DNA of 64,000 nucleotides, taken from the NCBI RefSeq assembly GCF_006965545.2, contig NZ_CP041372.2, positions 1,922,001 through 1,986,000 on the forward strand. Reading direction: 5' to 3'. Each line of letters starts with the position of its first letter. The stretch's first letter is position 1. Below, in pieces: positions 37,323-48,040 of the stretch. Source of the stretch: Paenalkalicoccus suaedae. Lineage in GTDB: Bacteria; Bacillota; Bacilli; Bacillales; Salisediminibacteriaceae. The position numbers and the translations under genes were made by a program. The notes beneath the pieces are model-generated. The model saw nothing but the letters and a program-made list of their open reading frames with translations, ran no database searches and was not told the DNA's origin.

Positions 37323-38848
37323 TATCCATTCACCTCAGACATCTCAACGACTTCGCCGTTTAAAGACCATGTTTTTGCTTCCGTTACCCGTACGTGTACA
37401 ATTTGACCAATTGCTGACTTGGGTGCGCGGAAGTTTACTAAACGATTTGTACGTGTACGTCCAGACAATACGTCTGGATTTTTCTTACTTTCCCCTTCAA
37501 CAAGGACTTCAACTACGCGACCTTGATAATCGAGGTTTTTCTTCGCTGACTGCTCATTTACCAGTTCATTTAGGCGCTTCAATCGAGCCTTCTTCACTTC
37601 CATTGGGACATTATCCTGCATTTTTGCTGCTGGAGTACCATCTCGTGGTGAATAAATGTACGTAAATGCACTATCATAATCCATTTCACGAACGAGCGTC
37701 ATTGTATCCTCAAACTGCTCCTCTGTTTCGTTAGGGAAACCAACAATGATATCTGTTGTAAAGGAAGCGTTTGGAATTGCTTGTTTTATCTTACCTGCAA
37801 GCTCTACATACTGCTCACGAGTATACTTACGGGCCATAAGCTTCAAAATCTCATTATTACCACTTTGCACTGGTAAGTGAATGTGCTCAACAAGATTACC
37901 ACCTTTCGCAAGGACGTCGATTAAGTGATCATCAAAGTCTCTTGGGTGACTTGTTGTAAAACGAATACGTGGAATATCAATTTTGTGAAGCTCATCCATG
38001 AGATCTCCAAGGCCATAATTCACGTCGGCTAAGTCCTTCCCATATGCATTCACGTTTTGACCAAGTAACGTAATCTCTTTGTATCCATTCCTTGCTAAGT
38101 GACGTACTTCTTCAATTATATCCTCTGGACGTCTACTGCGCTCTTTACCGCGAGTATAAGGCACAATGCAGTACGTGCAAAATTTATCACACCCGTACAT
38201 AATATTAACCCAGCCTTGAATTTGACCTTTTCTTGCACGAGGCATATTTTCAATAATATCGCCTTCTTTAGACCAAACCTCTACGACCATTTCTTTACCA
38301 AAAATAGCTGATTGGAGTAGCTCAGGCAGTCGGTGAATATTATGTGTACCAAAAATTAAATCGATTTGCTGATGCTTTTCTAAAATACGATTGACGACAG
38401 ATTCCTCTTGCGACATACAGCCACAAACTCCGAGAATTAAACCTGGGTTATCTCGTTTAAGCGCTTTAAGGTGACCGAGTTCTCCGAATACTTTGTTCTC
38501 CGCGTTCTCACGAATGGCGCACGTATTAATTAAAATAACGTCTGCTTCCTCTGCGATCGAGGTGGAGACAAAACCCATATTCATCAAGATTCCAGCCATA
38601 TTCTCCGAATCGTGCTCATTCATTTGGCAACCGTATGTACGAATTAAAAATTTCTTTCCAGAGCCAATTTGTTGCATGTTGACAGGGATCTCAAAATCGT
38701 AGTGTATCGCAATGTCCTCTTTTCCACGCTTTTTCGCTTGCTTCAAGCTTGGCGGGACATAGGTCGTTTCGAAATACTGCGAATAGTCTTTCGTAGACTT
38801 CTCTTGTGATGAAGACGTTTCTTGCTGCTTACGCTGCTCTTCATTCAT
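37322..38848 (-). CDS. miaB: tRNA-2-methylthio-N6-dimethylallyladenosine synthase MiaB
   Basis: A 508-residue radical SAM methylthiotransferase: N-terminal cluster cysteines in [18 protein letters not shown] and GVCGCMSQ, the radical SAM triad in [15 protein letters not shown] and a C-terminal TRAM domain. It modifies i6A37 made by MiaA. The extra 60-residue N-terminal extension is usual in Bacillus. AGGAGT precedes the ATG. Confidence 0.97.
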   Translation of the reverse strand: MNEEQRKQQETSSSQEKSTKDYSQYFETTYVPPSLKQAKKRGKEDIAIHYDFEIPVNMQQIGSGKKFLIRTYGCQMNEHDSENMAGILMNMGFVSTSIAEEADVILINTCAIRENAENKVFGELGHLKALKRDNPGLILGVCGCMSQEESVVNRILEKHQQIDLIFGTHNIHRLPELLQSAIFGKEMVVEVWSKEGDIIENMPRARKGQIQGWVNIMYGCDKFCTYCIVPYTRGKERSRRPEDIIEEVRHLARNGYKEITLLGQNVNAYGKDLADVNYGLGDLMDELHKIDIPRIRFTTSHPRDFDDHLIDVLAKGGNLVEHIHLPVQSGNNEILKLMARKYTREQYVELAGKIKQAIPNASFTTDIIVGFPNETEEQFEDTMTLVREMDYDSAFTYIYSPRDGTPAAKMQDNVPMEVKKARLKRLNELVNEQSAKKNLDYQGRVVEVLVEGESKKNPDVLSGRTRTNRLVNFRAPKSAIGQIVHVRVTEAKTWSLNGEVVEMSEVNG

Positions 38849-38936
38849 CGTGGCATTACTCCTTTATAGATAAGCTGTCAACGTACAATTATAAAGGGTT
38901 TTCCTTCTTTATACAACCACTTATCGTAATACCTAA

Positions 38937-38972
38937 ATGGCCTCTCTTCTAGTTTACAAGAAAAGAGGCCAT
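38937..38972 (-). terminator. terminator of tdh-kbl
   Basis: On the minus strand ATGGCCTCT pairs with AGAGGCCAT around an 18-base loop, followed by TTT, about 10 bases past the kbl stop. Confidence 0.75.
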
Positions 38973-38982
38973 CAAACTTACA

Positions 38983-40161
38983 TTATGAAATAATATTTAA
39001 CTCTTTACCAGCTTTTTCGAACGCAGCGAGCGCTTCATCTAATAGCTCTTTTGTGTGCTCTGCTGTCACGATCGTACGCACACGAGCCTGTCCTTTTGCC
39101 ACTGTTGGGAAAGCAATTCCCTGCGCGAAGACACCATACTTTTTAAGTGTGTCAGACAGCTCGTGAGCCTTTTTCTCATCTCCAACAATTACTGGTGTGA
39201 TTGGCGTTTCACTCTTACCAGTATCAAAACCAAGCTTTTCTAAACCAGCCTTTAAGTAGCGCGTGTTTTCCCACAGCTTCTCAATTAGCTCCGGCTCGTC
39301 TAGTAGCACTTGAATCGCTTCCTGACACGCTGCAGTTACTGTTGGAGGGTGTGATGTACTAAAGAGGAATGGACGACCCTTTTGAATAATATAGTCGCGC
39401 ACTGCCTGTGTACTTGCAATATAGCCACCTAAAACGCCAACTGCCTTACTTAATGTACCTACTTGAATATGCACGCGACCGTTTAAATCGAAGTGATCGA
39501 CCGTACCTCGACCGTTACGTCCAAGTACACCACTTGCGTGTGCATCATCAACCATGATTAATGCATCGTACTTTTCGCAAAGCTCCACAATCTCTTTTAA
39601 TGGCGCAATATTACCATCCATGGAGAAAACTCCGTCGGTAACTACTAGACGTGTACGATAGTCCTTCGATGCTTTTAACGCCTCTTCTAAACTTTCCATA
39701 TCAACGTGCTTATAAATTTTACGCGCAGCCTTTGTTAGACGAATTCCATCAATAATGGATGCGTGATTTAATTCATCAGAGATAACAACGTCTTCTTTTG
39801 AAAGAAGGGATGCTAGCACTGCCTGATTTGCTGTAAATCCAGACTGAAGTACTAGTGTTGCTTCTGTATGTTTAAATTCAGCTAGCATTTTTTCAAACTC
39901 TTCGTGCATTGTAAATGTACCAGCGATCGTACGCACAGACCCTGTACCTGCGCCAAACTCATCCGCTGCGCGAACAGCCGCAAGCTTTAGCCGAGGGTGC
40001 GTCGTTAAACCTAAGTAGTTATTAGAAGAAAGCTGAATAAGCTCTTTCCCATCAATCGTTACTTTTGCTTTTTGATCGGACTCAAGAGGGATTAACGAAC
40101 GAAATAGTCCCTGCTCCTTCATTTCCTCTAATTCTTTCTCGATATGTTCAAAGCCTTTCAT
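38983..40161 (-). CDS. kbl: glycine C-acetyltransferase (2-amino-3-ketobutyrate CoA ligase)
   Basis: 392 residues, a PLP-dependent alpha-oxoamine synthase. Visible are [30 protein letters not shown] and the PLP lysine in [15 protein letters not shown]. It cleaves 2-amino-3-ketobutyrate, made by Tdh from threonine, into glycine and acetyl-CoA. It follows tdh by 20 bases with AAAGGAGG ahead, so they form one threonine degradation operon. The related BioF activity is less likely given tdh. Confidence 0.95.
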   Translation of the reverse strand: MKGFEHIEKELEEMKEQGLFRSLIPLESDQKAKVTIDGKELIQLSSNNYLGLTTHPRLKLAAVRAADEFGAGTGSVRTIAGTFTMHEEFEKMLAEFKHTEATLVLQSGFTANQAVLASLLSKEDVVISDELNHASIIDGIRLTKAARKIYKHVDMESLEEALKASKDYRTRLVVTDGVFSMDGNIAPLKEIVELCEKYDALIMVDDAHASGVLGRNGRGTVDHFDLNGRVHIQVGTLSKAVGVLGGYIASTQAVRDYIIQKGRPFLFSTSHPPTVTAACQEAIQVLLDEPELIEKLWENTRYLKAGLEKLGFDTGKSETPITPVIVGDEKKAHELSDTLKKYGVFAQGIAFPTVAKGQARVRTIVTAEHTKELLDEALAAFEKAGKELNIIS

Positions 40162-40181
40162 ACATATTGCCTCCTTTTAAT

Positions 40182-41222
40182 TTAGGGGTGCAAAACTACT
40201 TTACCACATGCACCTTTATTCATTAACTCAAAGCCCTTTTCAAATTCTTCTAAAGGAAAATGGTGGGTAACAATTGGCGCTACATCGACTTGACCTGATG
40301 TAAGTAGTCCCGCTACCTGTTGCCACGTTTCAAACATTTTTCTGCCGGTAATACCTTGGACAGTAATCCCTTTAAACACGATATCGTTTGTGACATCGAT
40401 CTCAACAGGGCGAACGGGTAAGCTCAATATAGAGACTCTCCCCCCATTCTTCACCATCTTAAACCCTTGATTCATGGCGATAGGATGACCACTCATCTCG
40501 CACACAACATCAACACCGTGCTTTGTCACAGATTTAACCGCAATAAGAGGATCCTCTTGCAGAGAGTGAATCGTTTTTGTTGCTCCCATTTGTTTTGCTA
40601 AATCCAATCGGTATTCATTTAGATCAAGTGCGATGATATCAGATGCTCCGCATGCCTTAGCAACAGCGACTGCCATCAGTCCAATAGGACCACAGCCAAT
40701 AACAGCGACTGATTTGCCTGCAACATCACCAGCAAGTACTGTGTGCACGGCATTCCCTAAAGGCTCTTGAATACTTGCGATATCCCAAGGTAGCTGCGCG
40801 TCATTCTTCCACATATTAATCGCAGGAAGTGCGACATATTCAGCGAAGCATCCGTCACGGTCCACGCCAATAATTTGTGTATCTTCGCAAATATGTGCAT
40901 TTCCAGTTAAACACTGTGGGCAATGCCCACAAACGATATGCGTTTCTGCAGATACGTGATCCCCGATTTCCACGTTTTTAACGAGCTCGCCTTTTTCTAC
41001 GACTACTCCTGAGAACTCATGACCAAACACGTAAGGTGGGTTCACTCGGCTCTGTGACCATTCGTCCCAATTATAAATATGTAAATCTGTACCACAAATC
41101 GATGTGGCTTTTACCTGAATTAGCACATCTTGCGCACCAATCTTTGGTATTGGTACCGTTTTCAATACTGCCCCTTTGTGAGCACCGTCTTTCACTATCG
41201 CTCGCATTGTCGTCGTCATCAT
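40182..41222 (-). CDS. tdh: L-threonine 3-dehydrogenase
   Basis: A 346-residue zinc-dependent medium-chain dehydrogenase that oxidises threonine with NAD. Catalytic zinc site CGTDLHIYNWDEW and GHEFSG, structural zinc cysteines in CGHCPQCLTGNAHIC, and the Rossmann stretch VIGCGPIGLMAV. Two adjacent ATGs (41222 and 41219) follow GGAGGG; the second has the better spacing. Confidence 0.96.
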   Translation of the reverse strand: MMTTTMRAIVKDGAHKGAVLKTVPIPKIGAQDVLIQVKATSICGTDLHIYNWDEWSQSRVNPPYVFGHEFSGVVVEKGELVKNVEIGDHVSAETHIVCGHCPQCLTGNAHICEDTQIIGVDRDGCFAEYVALPAINMWKNDAQLPWDIASIQEPLGNAVHTVLAGDVAGKSVAVIGCGPIGLMAVAVAKACGASDIIALDLNEYRLDLAKQMGATKTIHSLQEDPLIAVKSVTKHGVDVVCEMSGHPIAMNQGFKMVKNGGRVSILSLPVRPVEIDVTNDIVFKGITVQGITGRKMFETWQQVAGLLTSGQVDVAPIVTHHFPLEEFEKGFELMNKGACGKVVLHP

Positions 41223-41876
41223 GTCCCTCCAACCTTGTTTTCTCTATCGTATCAGATGATAATGTATTTCTCAAGTGTACAGTCCACGACAGGTGGACAC
41301 TTGCAAGCGACTAGAATATTTTTAGAAAATATTTTTTATCCGTGGTTGATTGATGCAAGTAAACGCTTATTTATAAGTCAGATGTGTCATTTCGTTAGCA
41401 AACATCTTCATTGGTCTATGTATCTTTCATTGATTCATTGATTTGACAACGAATTTTTCGGATGTGCGTGTTTAAAATAAAAAGTTATCCGTATATAGAA
41501 AGGTTTTTATTCTTAGTGAATAAAGGATAAAGCCTTTCATGCAAAACAGAGAGAAGATTTCATATGATGTGCCTTCTTTATAAGTTGTTTTGTGGTGGGA
41601 GGCTCCTCTTGAAAGCGGTTAACTCTTTAAACGGGGTCATATGTGTTTGTTTAATATGTCTATATTTTAGGAGAAGCACATTATAACGACCCTCTATTGC
41701 AATCGTTTATATTGATTTGCGTCAATCAGACCTCCCTTTGAGACAAACTATACATTATCGACATCCTTTAGCTCACCAAGTATCAAAAGCCAGTTACCTT
41801 AACTGCAAGCCATATGAACCTTCTCCTTCTAAAAAAGCTATCTACAAAAATAAATGTGTATAATTTCCAAAAATTA
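41223..41876. other. long AT-rich intergenic region between tdh and spoVS
   Basis: About 650 bases without a convincing gene. It holds no match to the tandem arrays. A TTG-started 25-codon frame near 41613 with GGGAGG ahead is too short to claim. TGAAAGCGGTTAAC (near 41611) resembles a CcpA site but fails at the last positions. It probably contains the tdh promoter; I could not fix one. Confidence 0.5.
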
Positions 41877-41912
41877 AAAAGCCACCTCTCAGATAATAAG
41901 AGGTGGCTTAAA
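41875..41912 (-). terminator. terminator of spoVS
   Basis: AAGCCACCTCT (41879-41889) and AGAGGTGGCTT (41899-41909) form a perfect 11-pair stem. On the minus strand it is followed by a T-rich run, about 35 bases past the spoVS stop. Confidence 0.9.
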
Positions 41913-41944
41913 AGAGCTTTTTTAGTTCTAAAGTTATTTGCCTA

Positions 41945-42205
41945 TTATCTAGGCTCGACGATTAATTTAATTGCTGTACGTTCATCTCCGTCGATTTGGA
42001 TGTCCGTGAAGGCAGGAATACATACTAAGTCGATACCACTTGGAGCTACAAATCCTCGTGCGATTGCAACAGCTTTAACCGATTGGTTTAGTGCACCGGC
42101 TCCAATGGCTTGAATCTCCGCTGAGCCTCTTTCTCGAATAACTCCAGCGAGTGCACCAGCTACAGAATTTGGATTAGATTTTGCTGAAACCTTTAATACT
42201 TCCAT
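41945..42205 (-). CDS. spoVS: stage V sporulation protein SpoVS
   Basis: 86 residues, the exact length and sequence type of the Alba-like SpoVS family (MEVLKVSAKSNPNSVAGALA, ending IKLIVEPR). It affects septation and spore coat assembly in Bacillus. GAGGAGGT precedes the ATG. In B. subtilis a sigma-H promoter drives it; I could not find a clear sigma-H site here. Confidence 0.97.
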   Translation of the reverse strand: MEVLKVSAKSNPNSVAGALAGVIRERGSAEIQAIGAGALNQSVKAVAIARGFVAPSGIDLVCIPAFTDIQIDGDERTAIKLIVEPR

Positions 42206-42296
42206 TTCAGTACCTCCTCTAGTATATAATGTGATGAATTGGTTCCATCCTTAGACGTTGATCATCAAGCTCTCATCACAACAAATGGGATGTACA

Positions 42297-42441
42297 AACA
42301 TACTACCATTTCGTAAACATTATCGCTTGATAGCTCTTACTATAATAGAAAACGCTCTATTACGTAACTAAAAAGCTTTGAAATCACGAAAAAAATCACA
42401 TTTTTGCACGATCTGTACAACATTTGAATAGGTAGTATGTT
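42297..42441. repeat. distant 11-bp inverted repeat upstream of spoVS
   Basis: AACATACTACC (42297-42307) recurs inverted as GGTAGTATGTT (42431-42441), 123 bases apart in the gap between ymdB and spoVS. It could be chance, a paired regulator site or a long-range RNA stem. The gap holds no gene. Confidence 0.4.
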
Positions 42442-42488
42442 ACGTCTTTACCTCTTTTCAACTATATTCCAAACCTCCATTTTTATGA

Positions 42489-43283
42489 CTAATCAAAAAA
42501 CGGAGCATCATCACTGATGTGAATGCGTTTGATAGATGTTGCTTTGCCTGTATTGGAATCCGTATCTATTACTACTCCATTTAATTGTTCCCTACCTTTT
42601 GTCACTTCAAACCTTGTGGGTAAATTTGTCAAGAAACGTTGAATGACTGCTTCTCTTTCCACCCCTAGAATGCCATCATAAGGTCCTGTCATGCCCACAT
42701 CTGTAATATAGGCAAGTCCGTTCGGTAAAACACGGTTATCTGCGGTCGGTACATGCGTATGTGTTCCTACCACCGCTGTTGCGCGACCATCCAAGTACCA
42801 CGCTAAAGCTAGCTTTTCTGATGTAGCTTCGGCATGAAAATCAATAAAGGTGATATCTGCTTCTTGGCGCACTTCAGAAAGAAGATCATCGGCCTTTCTA
42901 AATGGACAGTCAATGGCGTTCATAAATGTTCGACCTTGTAGATTTATAACCGCTAATTTTTTGCCACGGACTTTTTTTATGACCATTCCTTTTCCAGGAG
43001 TACCTTCTGGAAAGTTTGCCGGTCTAATAACGTGCTCCGCATCATCGATAAAATCAAATATTTCTTTTTTATCCCACATATGATTTCCCATCGTAAGAAT
43101 ATCTGCACCAGCCTCTAACAGCTCATGGTAGACTTTTTTCGTTAGTCCTTTTCCTCCGGAAGAGTTCTCTGCGTTAACAATTGTGACGTCAGGTTTGTAT
43201 TTGCTTACAAGCCTCGGCATGTATTCTTTCCAGATTTTACGACCTGGTGATCCAACGATATCTCCGATAAATAATATTCTCAT
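42489..43283 (-). CDS. ymdB: phosphodiesterase YmdB (TIGR00282 metallophosphoesterase)
   Basis: 264 residues of the calcineurin-like phosphoesterase type: GDIVGSPGR, NAENSSGGKG, MGNHMWDKKE, the DFHAEATSEK and VGTHTHVPTAD metal motifs. In B. subtilis it affects the choice between motility and biofilm and late gene expression through 2'3'-cyclic nucleotide hydrolysis. It follows rny, as in other Bacillaceae. Confidence 0.96.
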   Translation of the reverse strand: MRILFIGDIVGSPGRKIWKEYMPRLVSKYKPDVTIVNAENSSGGKGLTKKVYHELLEAGADILTMGNHMWDKKEIFDFIDDAEHVIRPANFPEGTPGKGMVIKKVRGKKLAVINLQGRTFMNAIDCPFRKADDLLSEVRQEADITFIDFHAEATSEKLALAWYLDGRATAVVGTHTHVPTADNRVLPNGLAYITDVGMTGPYDGILGVEREAVIQRFLTNLPTRFEVTKGREQLNGVVIDTDSNTGKATSIKRIHISDDAPFFD

Positions 43284-43320
43284 GTTTGTTCTCCTTTATA
43301 CCATTCCCAATATGCTAGCA

Positions 43321-43350
43321 GGAGGTGCCAGAATAAAATCTGGCACCTCC
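43321..43350. other. strong hairpin between rny and ymdB
   Basis: GGAGGTGCCAGA and TCTGGCACCTCC form a perfect 12-pair stem with a six-base loop just after the rny stop. On the transcribed (minus) strand it is followed by TGCTAGC, not a T run, so it is a poor terminator in that direction and may instead protect or process the rny-ymdB transcript. Confidence 0.8.
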
Positions 43351-43359
43351 CAATTGTTT

Positions 43360-44922
43360 TTATTTTGCGTATTCTACAGCTCGAGTTTCGCGTATCACGG
43401 TAACTTTGATATGACCAGGATAATCAAGTTCATCTTCGATGCGCTTCGTAATATCCCGAGCAAGTCGGTACGAATCTTCATCAGTAATGAAGTCTGGTCT
43501 AACCATAATACGAATTTCGCGTCCTGCTTGAATCGCATATGTTTTTTCTACACCTTCGAACGACTCGGAGATTTCTTCAAGCTTCTCCAGTCGCTTGATG
43601 TATGTTTCTAGTGTTTCACGTCTTGCTCCTGGTCTAGCAGCAGATAGTGCATCAGCTGCAGCTACAAGTGTTGAAATAACAGAAGTTGCTTCTGTATCAC
43701 CGTGGTGAGAAGCAATACTATTGATGACAACTGGATGTTCCTTGTACTTCGATGCAAGCTCCACACCAATCTCTACGTGGCTTCCCTCTACTTCGTGGTC
43801 AATTGCTTTCCCGATATCATGAAGTAGTCCAGCGCGTCTTGCTAGCTGTACATCTTCACCTAATTCGGCAGCCATCATACCACTTAAGTGAGCAACCTCC
43901 ATAGAATGCTTTAATACATTTTGTCCGTAGCTTGTACGGAATTTCATGCGACCAAGAATCTTGATCAAGTCTGGATGGAGATTGTGAATGCCCATCTCGA
44001 ACGTTGTTTGCTCTCCGTATTCACGGATAAGCTCATCAACTTCTCGTCTCGACTTATCGACTGTTTCTTCGATGCGAGCCGGGTGAATTCGACCATCCTG
44101 CACGAGCTTTTCAAGCGTTGTTTTTGCTATCTCGCGGCGAATTGGATCAAACCCAGATAAAATAACTGCTTCAGGTGTATCGTCAATGATAAGGTCGATC
44201 CCAGTTAATGTTTCTAACGCACGGATGTTACGACCCTCACGACCAATAATACGACCTTTCATCTCATCGTTCGGAAGAGATACGACAGATACAGTTGTTT
44301 CTGCTACGTGATCCGCAGCGCAACGTTGAATAGCCGTCGACAAAATTTCTTTTGCTTTTTTGTCTGCTTCTTCTTTTGCTTGTGTAGTGTAGTCTTTTAC
44401 AAGGAGTGCTTTCTCATGAATCAGCTCATTTTCCATCGTCTTCATAATGATGTCTCGAGCTTCATCCTTTGTAAATCCTGAAATACGTTCAAGCTCCTGC
44501 TGTTGCTGCTGTAATAACTCCTCGACTTTGCTATTCATGTCGTCTACTTCGAGTTGACGCTTCGACAATTGGTCTTCGCGCTTCTCAAGCGTTACTTCCT
44601 TTTTGTCTAACGTTTCACTTTTTCGATCTAAGACTTCTTCCTTTTGAACTAATCGGTTCTCTTGCTTTTGGATGTCGTTACGTCGATCACGAATTTCTTT
44701 TTCAGCATCTAGACGAATTTTATGCGCTTCGTCCTTCGCTTCTAAGATGCCTTCTTTCTTGCTTGCGTCTGCTTCTCGCTTCGCATCTTCTACGATTTGA
44801 TTAGCCATTGATTCTGCGCTAGAAATTTTAGCTTCTGCAATCGATTTACGGACAAAGTATCCAATTATGAACGCGATTACTGCAATGAATAGCGAAATGA
44901 GGATTTGTACCGTCAATGTCAA
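43360..44922 (-). CDS. rny: ribonuclease Y
   Basis: 520 residues: an N-terminal membrane anchor ([20 protein letters not shown]), a long coiled coil (about residues 30-200), a KH domain ([16 protein letters not shown]) and an HD domain ([12 protein letters not shown]). It is the main mRNA decay endonuclease of Bacillus and acts at the membrane. It starts at TTG 44922 with AGGAGGTGA ahead, which decides the start. Its partner RicA is also encoded in the window. Confidence 0.97.
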   Translation of the reverse strand: MTLTVQILISLFIAVIAFIIGYFVRKSIAEAKISSAESMANQIVEDAKREADASKKEGILEAKDEAHKIRLDAEKEIRDRRNDIQKQENRLVQKEEVLDRKSETLDKKEVTLEKREDQLSKRQLEVDDMNSKVEELLQQQQQELERISGFTKDEARDIIMKTMENELIHEKALLVKDYTTQAKEEADKKAKEILSTAIQRCAADHVAETTVSVVSLPNDEMKGRIIGREGRNIRALETLTGIDLIIDDTPEAVILSGFDPIRREIAKTTLEKLVQDGRIHPARIEETVDKSRREVDELIREYGEQTTFEMGIHNLHPDLIKILGRMKFRTSYGQNVLKHSMEVAHLSGMMAAELGEDVQLARRAGLLHDIGKAIDHEVEGSHVEIGVELASKYKEHPVVINSIASHHGDTEATSVISTLVAAADALSAARPGARRETLETYIKRLEKLEEISESFEGVEKTYAIQAGREIRIMVRPDFITDEDSYRLARDITKRIEDELDYPGHIKVTVIRETRAVEYAK

Positions 44923-45214
44923 ACTGACTCACCTCCTCATGCTATTTCTTTCTGTTACGTCGTACAATTACTTTCAGTCAAACATTTTCGTAGAATACTC
45001 TTATTGTTTCTCTTAATCATAAAGGTACATGTTACAGTATTCTCATTAATTGTATGCTTCCATAAGTATTCTGTCAAGCTATGGTAAGTCGCAATTGTCT
45101 AATAAAAACCTTACTTAATAAGGGGTTTTAGATGTTTTAGAAGTAGTTCTAATCAAATGTGAGCCTATTAATCGACTAAAAGGATGCGAGTAGTTGAATA
45201 ATTATTGAAAAAAG
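44923..45214. other. intergenic region between recA and rny
   Basis: About 290 bases with no gene. It should carry the rny promoter, but no convincing -35/-10 pair stood out. A weak AAAACC...GGGGTTTT stem near 45105-45129 is the only structure seen. Confidence 0.5.
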
Positions 45215-45247
45215 AAAGAGGATGACCCGTCAAGGAGCATCCTCTTT
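45215..45247 (-). terminator. terminator of recA
   Basis: On the minus strand AAAGAGGATG pairs with CATCCTCTTT and is followed by a T-rich run, a few bases past the recA stop. Confidence 0.9.
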
Positions 45248-45259
45248 AAACCTAATCTT

Positions 45260-46312
45260 TTACTTTAAATCTAAAAGATCATCGTCGCTATCTTCAACAG
45301 CATCAGCAGCTGGAACATCTATAGGCTCTAAAAGACCGTAATGTTCACGCGTACGTCGCTCGATATCATTTAAAATATCCTCATTCTCTTTTAGGAATGT
45401 CTTCGCATTTTCACGACCTTGACCCATACGCTCTTCATTGTATGAGTACCATGCACCGCTCTTTTGGATAATATCAAGCTCCGTTGCGATATCCACTAAA
45501 GAACCTTCACGAGAAATACCTTCTCCGTACATGATATCCACTTCTGCAACACGGAATGGAGGCGCTACTTTATTTTTAACAACTTTAATTTTCGTTTTGT
45601 TACCGATCATGTCATTTCCTTGCTTTAATGTTTCAGCACGACGAACTTCTAGACGCACAGACGAATAGAATTTAAGCGCTCGTCCACCAGGAGTCGTTTC
45701 CGGGTTACCGAACATAACGCCGACTTTCTCACGGATCTGGTTAATAAACATCGCAATCGTTTTAGATTTACTAACGGCACCAGATAGCTTTCTAAGGGCT
45801 TGGGACATAAGACGTGCTTGTAAACCTACGTGGCTGTCACCCATTTCGCCTTCAATCTCCGCTTTTGGTACAAGTGCAGCTACAGAGTCAACAACAATAA
45901 TATCTACTGCACCACTTCGTACAAGTGCTTCTGCGATCTCAAGTGCTTGCTCCCCTGTATCAGGTTGCGAAAGAAGCAATTCATCAATATTAACACCTAG
46001 CTTTTGCGCATATACAGGATCTAGTGCGTGCTCGGCGTCAATAAATGCTGCCTGACCACCGTTACGCTGTACTTCTGCAATAGCATGAAGGGCTACGGTT
46101 GTTTTACCAGATGATTCAGGTCCATAGATCTCAATGACACGACCTCGTGGATATCCACCTACTCCAAGAGCAATATCTAGAGCTAGTGTTCCTGATGAAA
46201 TAGTAGATACGCGCTGTTCCGCTCGCTCTCCTAATTTCATAATAGAGCCTTTACCAAATTGTTTCTCAATTTGCTTTAACGCCATATCTAGTGCTTGTTT
46301 ACGATCTGACAT
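45260..46312 (-). CDS. recA: recombinase RecA
   Basis: 350 residues with Walker [11 protein letters not shown], Walker [13 protein letters not shown], the L2 loop region [20 protein letters not shown] and an acidic C-terminus. It drives homologous recombination and LexA self-cleavage. AAAGGAG precedes ATG 46312. A LexA box sits about 60 bases upstream. Confidence 0.98.
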   Translation of the reverse strand: MSDRKQALDMALKQIEKQFGKGSIMKLGERAEQRVSTISSGTLALDIALGVGGYPRGRVIEIYGPESSGKTTVALHAIAEVQRNGGQAAFIDAEHALDPVYAQKLGVNIDELLLSQPDTGEQALEIAEALVRSGAVDIIVVDSVAALVPKAEIEGEMGDSHVGLQARLMSQALRKLSGAVSKSKTIAMFINQIREKVGVMFGNPETTPGGRALKFYSSVRLEVRRAETLKQGNDMIGNKTKIKVVKNKVAPPFRVAEVDIMYGEGISREGSLVDIATELDIIQKSGAWYSYNEERMGQGRENAKTFLKENEDILNDIERRTREHYGLLEPIDVPAADAVEDSDDDLLDLK

Positions 46313-46368
46313 TCTACAACTCTCCTTTAATATATCAATTGAAATGCGATAGTCTCACATCAAAACTA

Positions 46369-46382
46369 CAAACATTCGTTCG
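46369..46382 (-). promoter_or_regulatory. LexA box upstream of recA
   Basis: On the minus strand CGAACGAATGTTTG is a perfect match to CGAAC-R-N-R-Y-GTTYG, lying between the helicase terminator and recA. Confidence 0.9.
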
Positions 46383-46400
46383 CTTATTTAAGTATATACA

Positions 46401-46438
46401 AAAACATCCGTTTCGTCAATCAAAGAAACGGATGTTTT
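46401..46438 (-). terminator. terminator of the DEAD-box helicase gene
   Basis: AAAACATCCGTTTC and GAAACGGATGTTTT form a 14-pair stem about 12 bases past the helicase stop. It separates the pgsA-cinA-helicase unit from recA. Confidence 0.9.
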
Positions 46439-46450
46439 GTAAAAAGATAT

Positions 46451-48040
46451 TTATCTTCTCTTCCCACGTGGCTTAGCTGGTTCAAGATTAATTTTAGCTC
46501 CTGCAACACGAGCGTGTTTAAGGCCTTCATAGACGAATGGAGCCACTTCTTCAGGAACTTCCATAAACGTAAAGCTATCGAAGATATCGATACGTCCAAC
46601 TGACTTCGGATTAATGCCGATAATTTTAGCAACGTCTTCAGAAAGTCTTTTAGGTGTTAAGTTCACATTTTTACCTACATTGATAAAGAAGCGAGTCATT
46701 CCGCTTTGAGCGCCTGTTTCACCGAAATCATGCTTTTCTTTCTTCTCATCTTCATGGCTATAGAACGCAATACGAAGAAGGGAAGAAACAATTTTTTCAG
46801 CAGAGTATTCGTTTAGTAAGTCCGTCACAAGCTCATCGTAGACACTATCAAGTTTATCGTTTACATCGATATTTTTCTCAATTTGCGTCTTCCAAACTTT
46901 CTGTTGCTTTTCTACAACCTCTTCAATAGAAGGAAGGTTACGTGAAGGTACTTTCTTCTTGATTTCAGACTCGATAGAACGAAGGTGCTTCATTTCTCTT
47001 GGAGTTACAAGCGTCATTGCGATACCTTCGCGTCCAGCACGTCCTGTACGTCCAATTCGGTGAACGTAGCTTTCAGGATCTTGAGGGATGTCGTAGTTGA
47101 TAACGTGACTTACGTCATTAACATCGATTCCACGAGCTGCTACGTCTGTTGCAATTAAGAACTCAATTGCAGACTTACGGAATTTACGCATAACTTGGTC
47201 ACGCTGTGACTGAGTTAAGTCTCCGTGTAAACCATCAGCTTGGTAGCCGCGTGCTTGAAGGGCTTCCGTAAGCTCCGCCACTCCTTTTTTCGTACGACAG
47301 AAAATAATACCTAAATTGATATCTTCACTGTCGATTACACGACATAGAGAGTCTTGCTTGTTTTTATCTAATACTTTGTAGTAAACCTGCTCGATAGAAG
47401 GAGCTGAAACATCACCTTTAGCAATTGTTACTTGCTTAGGCTCTGTCATATATTTATTAGACAGCTTACGGATTGCCGGTGGCATTGTAGCTGAGAATAA
47501 AAGTGTTTGACGCTCTGGGTTTGCTTTTTGAAGAATTTTTTCGATATCTTCCACAAAGCCCATGTCTAGCATCTCATCAGCTTCATCTAAAACAAGCATT
47601 TTAAGCTGATCAAGCTTTAGCGTTTTTCGCTCGATGTGGTCGAGGATACGTCCTGGCGTACCAACAACGATTTGAACGCCGCGCTTTAATGCTTTGATTT
47701 GATGTCCAATTGATTGTCCACCATATACAGGTAATGTTTGTACTTTGTTAAATTTAGATAAACGCTGTAACTCAGCTGCTACTTGGATAGCTAGCTCTCG
47801 TGTTGGCGTTAAAATAAGAGCTTGCACACTCTTGGATTTTGACGATACTTTTTCAATCGTTGGGATTCCGAAGGCTGCAGTTTTACCAGTTCCTGTTTGA
47901 GCCTGACCGATTAGATCGTTAGAATCTAAAATTACAGGAATAACTTTCTCTTGAATTGGCGACGGCGCCTCAAATCCGATATCTTTAATTGCTTTTTTCA
48001 AATTCGCGGAAATCGCGAAATCTTCAAACGTAATTGTCAT
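46451..48040 (-). CDS. DEAD-box RNA helicase with DbpA-type RNA-binding domain
   Basis: 529 residues: Q motif FEAPSPIQ, motif I AQTGTGKT, PTRELA, motif II DEAD, SAT, and HRIGRTGRAG. The last 80 residues (MTRFFINVGKNVNLTPKRL, then VGRIDIFDSFTFMEVP) form a DbpA/CsdA-type RNA-binding domain. It belongs to the DeaD/CshA/DbpA group, which remodels rRNA and mRNA; I cannot say which orthologue. The ATG directly follows the cinA TAA with AAGGTGG inside cinA, so it is coupled to cinA. A helicase here is not part of the usual cinA-recA arrangement. Confidence 0.93.
   Translation of the reverse strand: MTITFEDFAISANLKKAIKDIGFEAPSPIQEKVIPVILDSNDLIGQAQTGTGKTAAFGIPTIEKVSSKSKSVQALILTPTRELAIQVAAELQRLSKFNKVQTLPVYGGQSIGHQIKALKRGVQIVVGTPGRILDHIERKTLKLDQLKMLVLDEADEMLDMGFVEDIEKILQKANPERQTLLFSATMPPAIRKLSNKYMTEPKQVTIAKGDVSAPSIEQVYYKVLDKNKQDSLCRVIDSEDINLGIIFCRTKKGVAELTEALQARGYQADGLHGDLTQSQRDQVMRKFRKSAIEFLIATDVAARGIDVNDVSHVINYDIPQDPESYVHRIGRTGRAGREGIAMTLVTPREMKHLRSIESEIKKKVPSRNLPSIEEVVEKQQKVWKTQIEKNIDVNDKLDSVYDELVTDLLNEYSAEKIVSSLLRIAFYSHEDEKKEKHDFGETGAQSGMTRFFINVGKNVNLTPKRLSEDVAKIIGINPKSVGRIDIFDSFTFMEVPEEVAPFVYEGLKHARVAGAKINLEPAKPRGKRR

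Noticed and set aside
41613-41690. Small TTG-started peptide in the tdh-spoVS gap
   Set aside because: Only 25 codons; the GGGAGG lies in a GGAGGCTCC palindrome and nothing else supports it.
41814-42113. 99-codon plus-strand frame crossing the spoVS terminator and spoVS
   Set aside because: It is antisense to spoVS and spans its terminator; no ribosome binding site.
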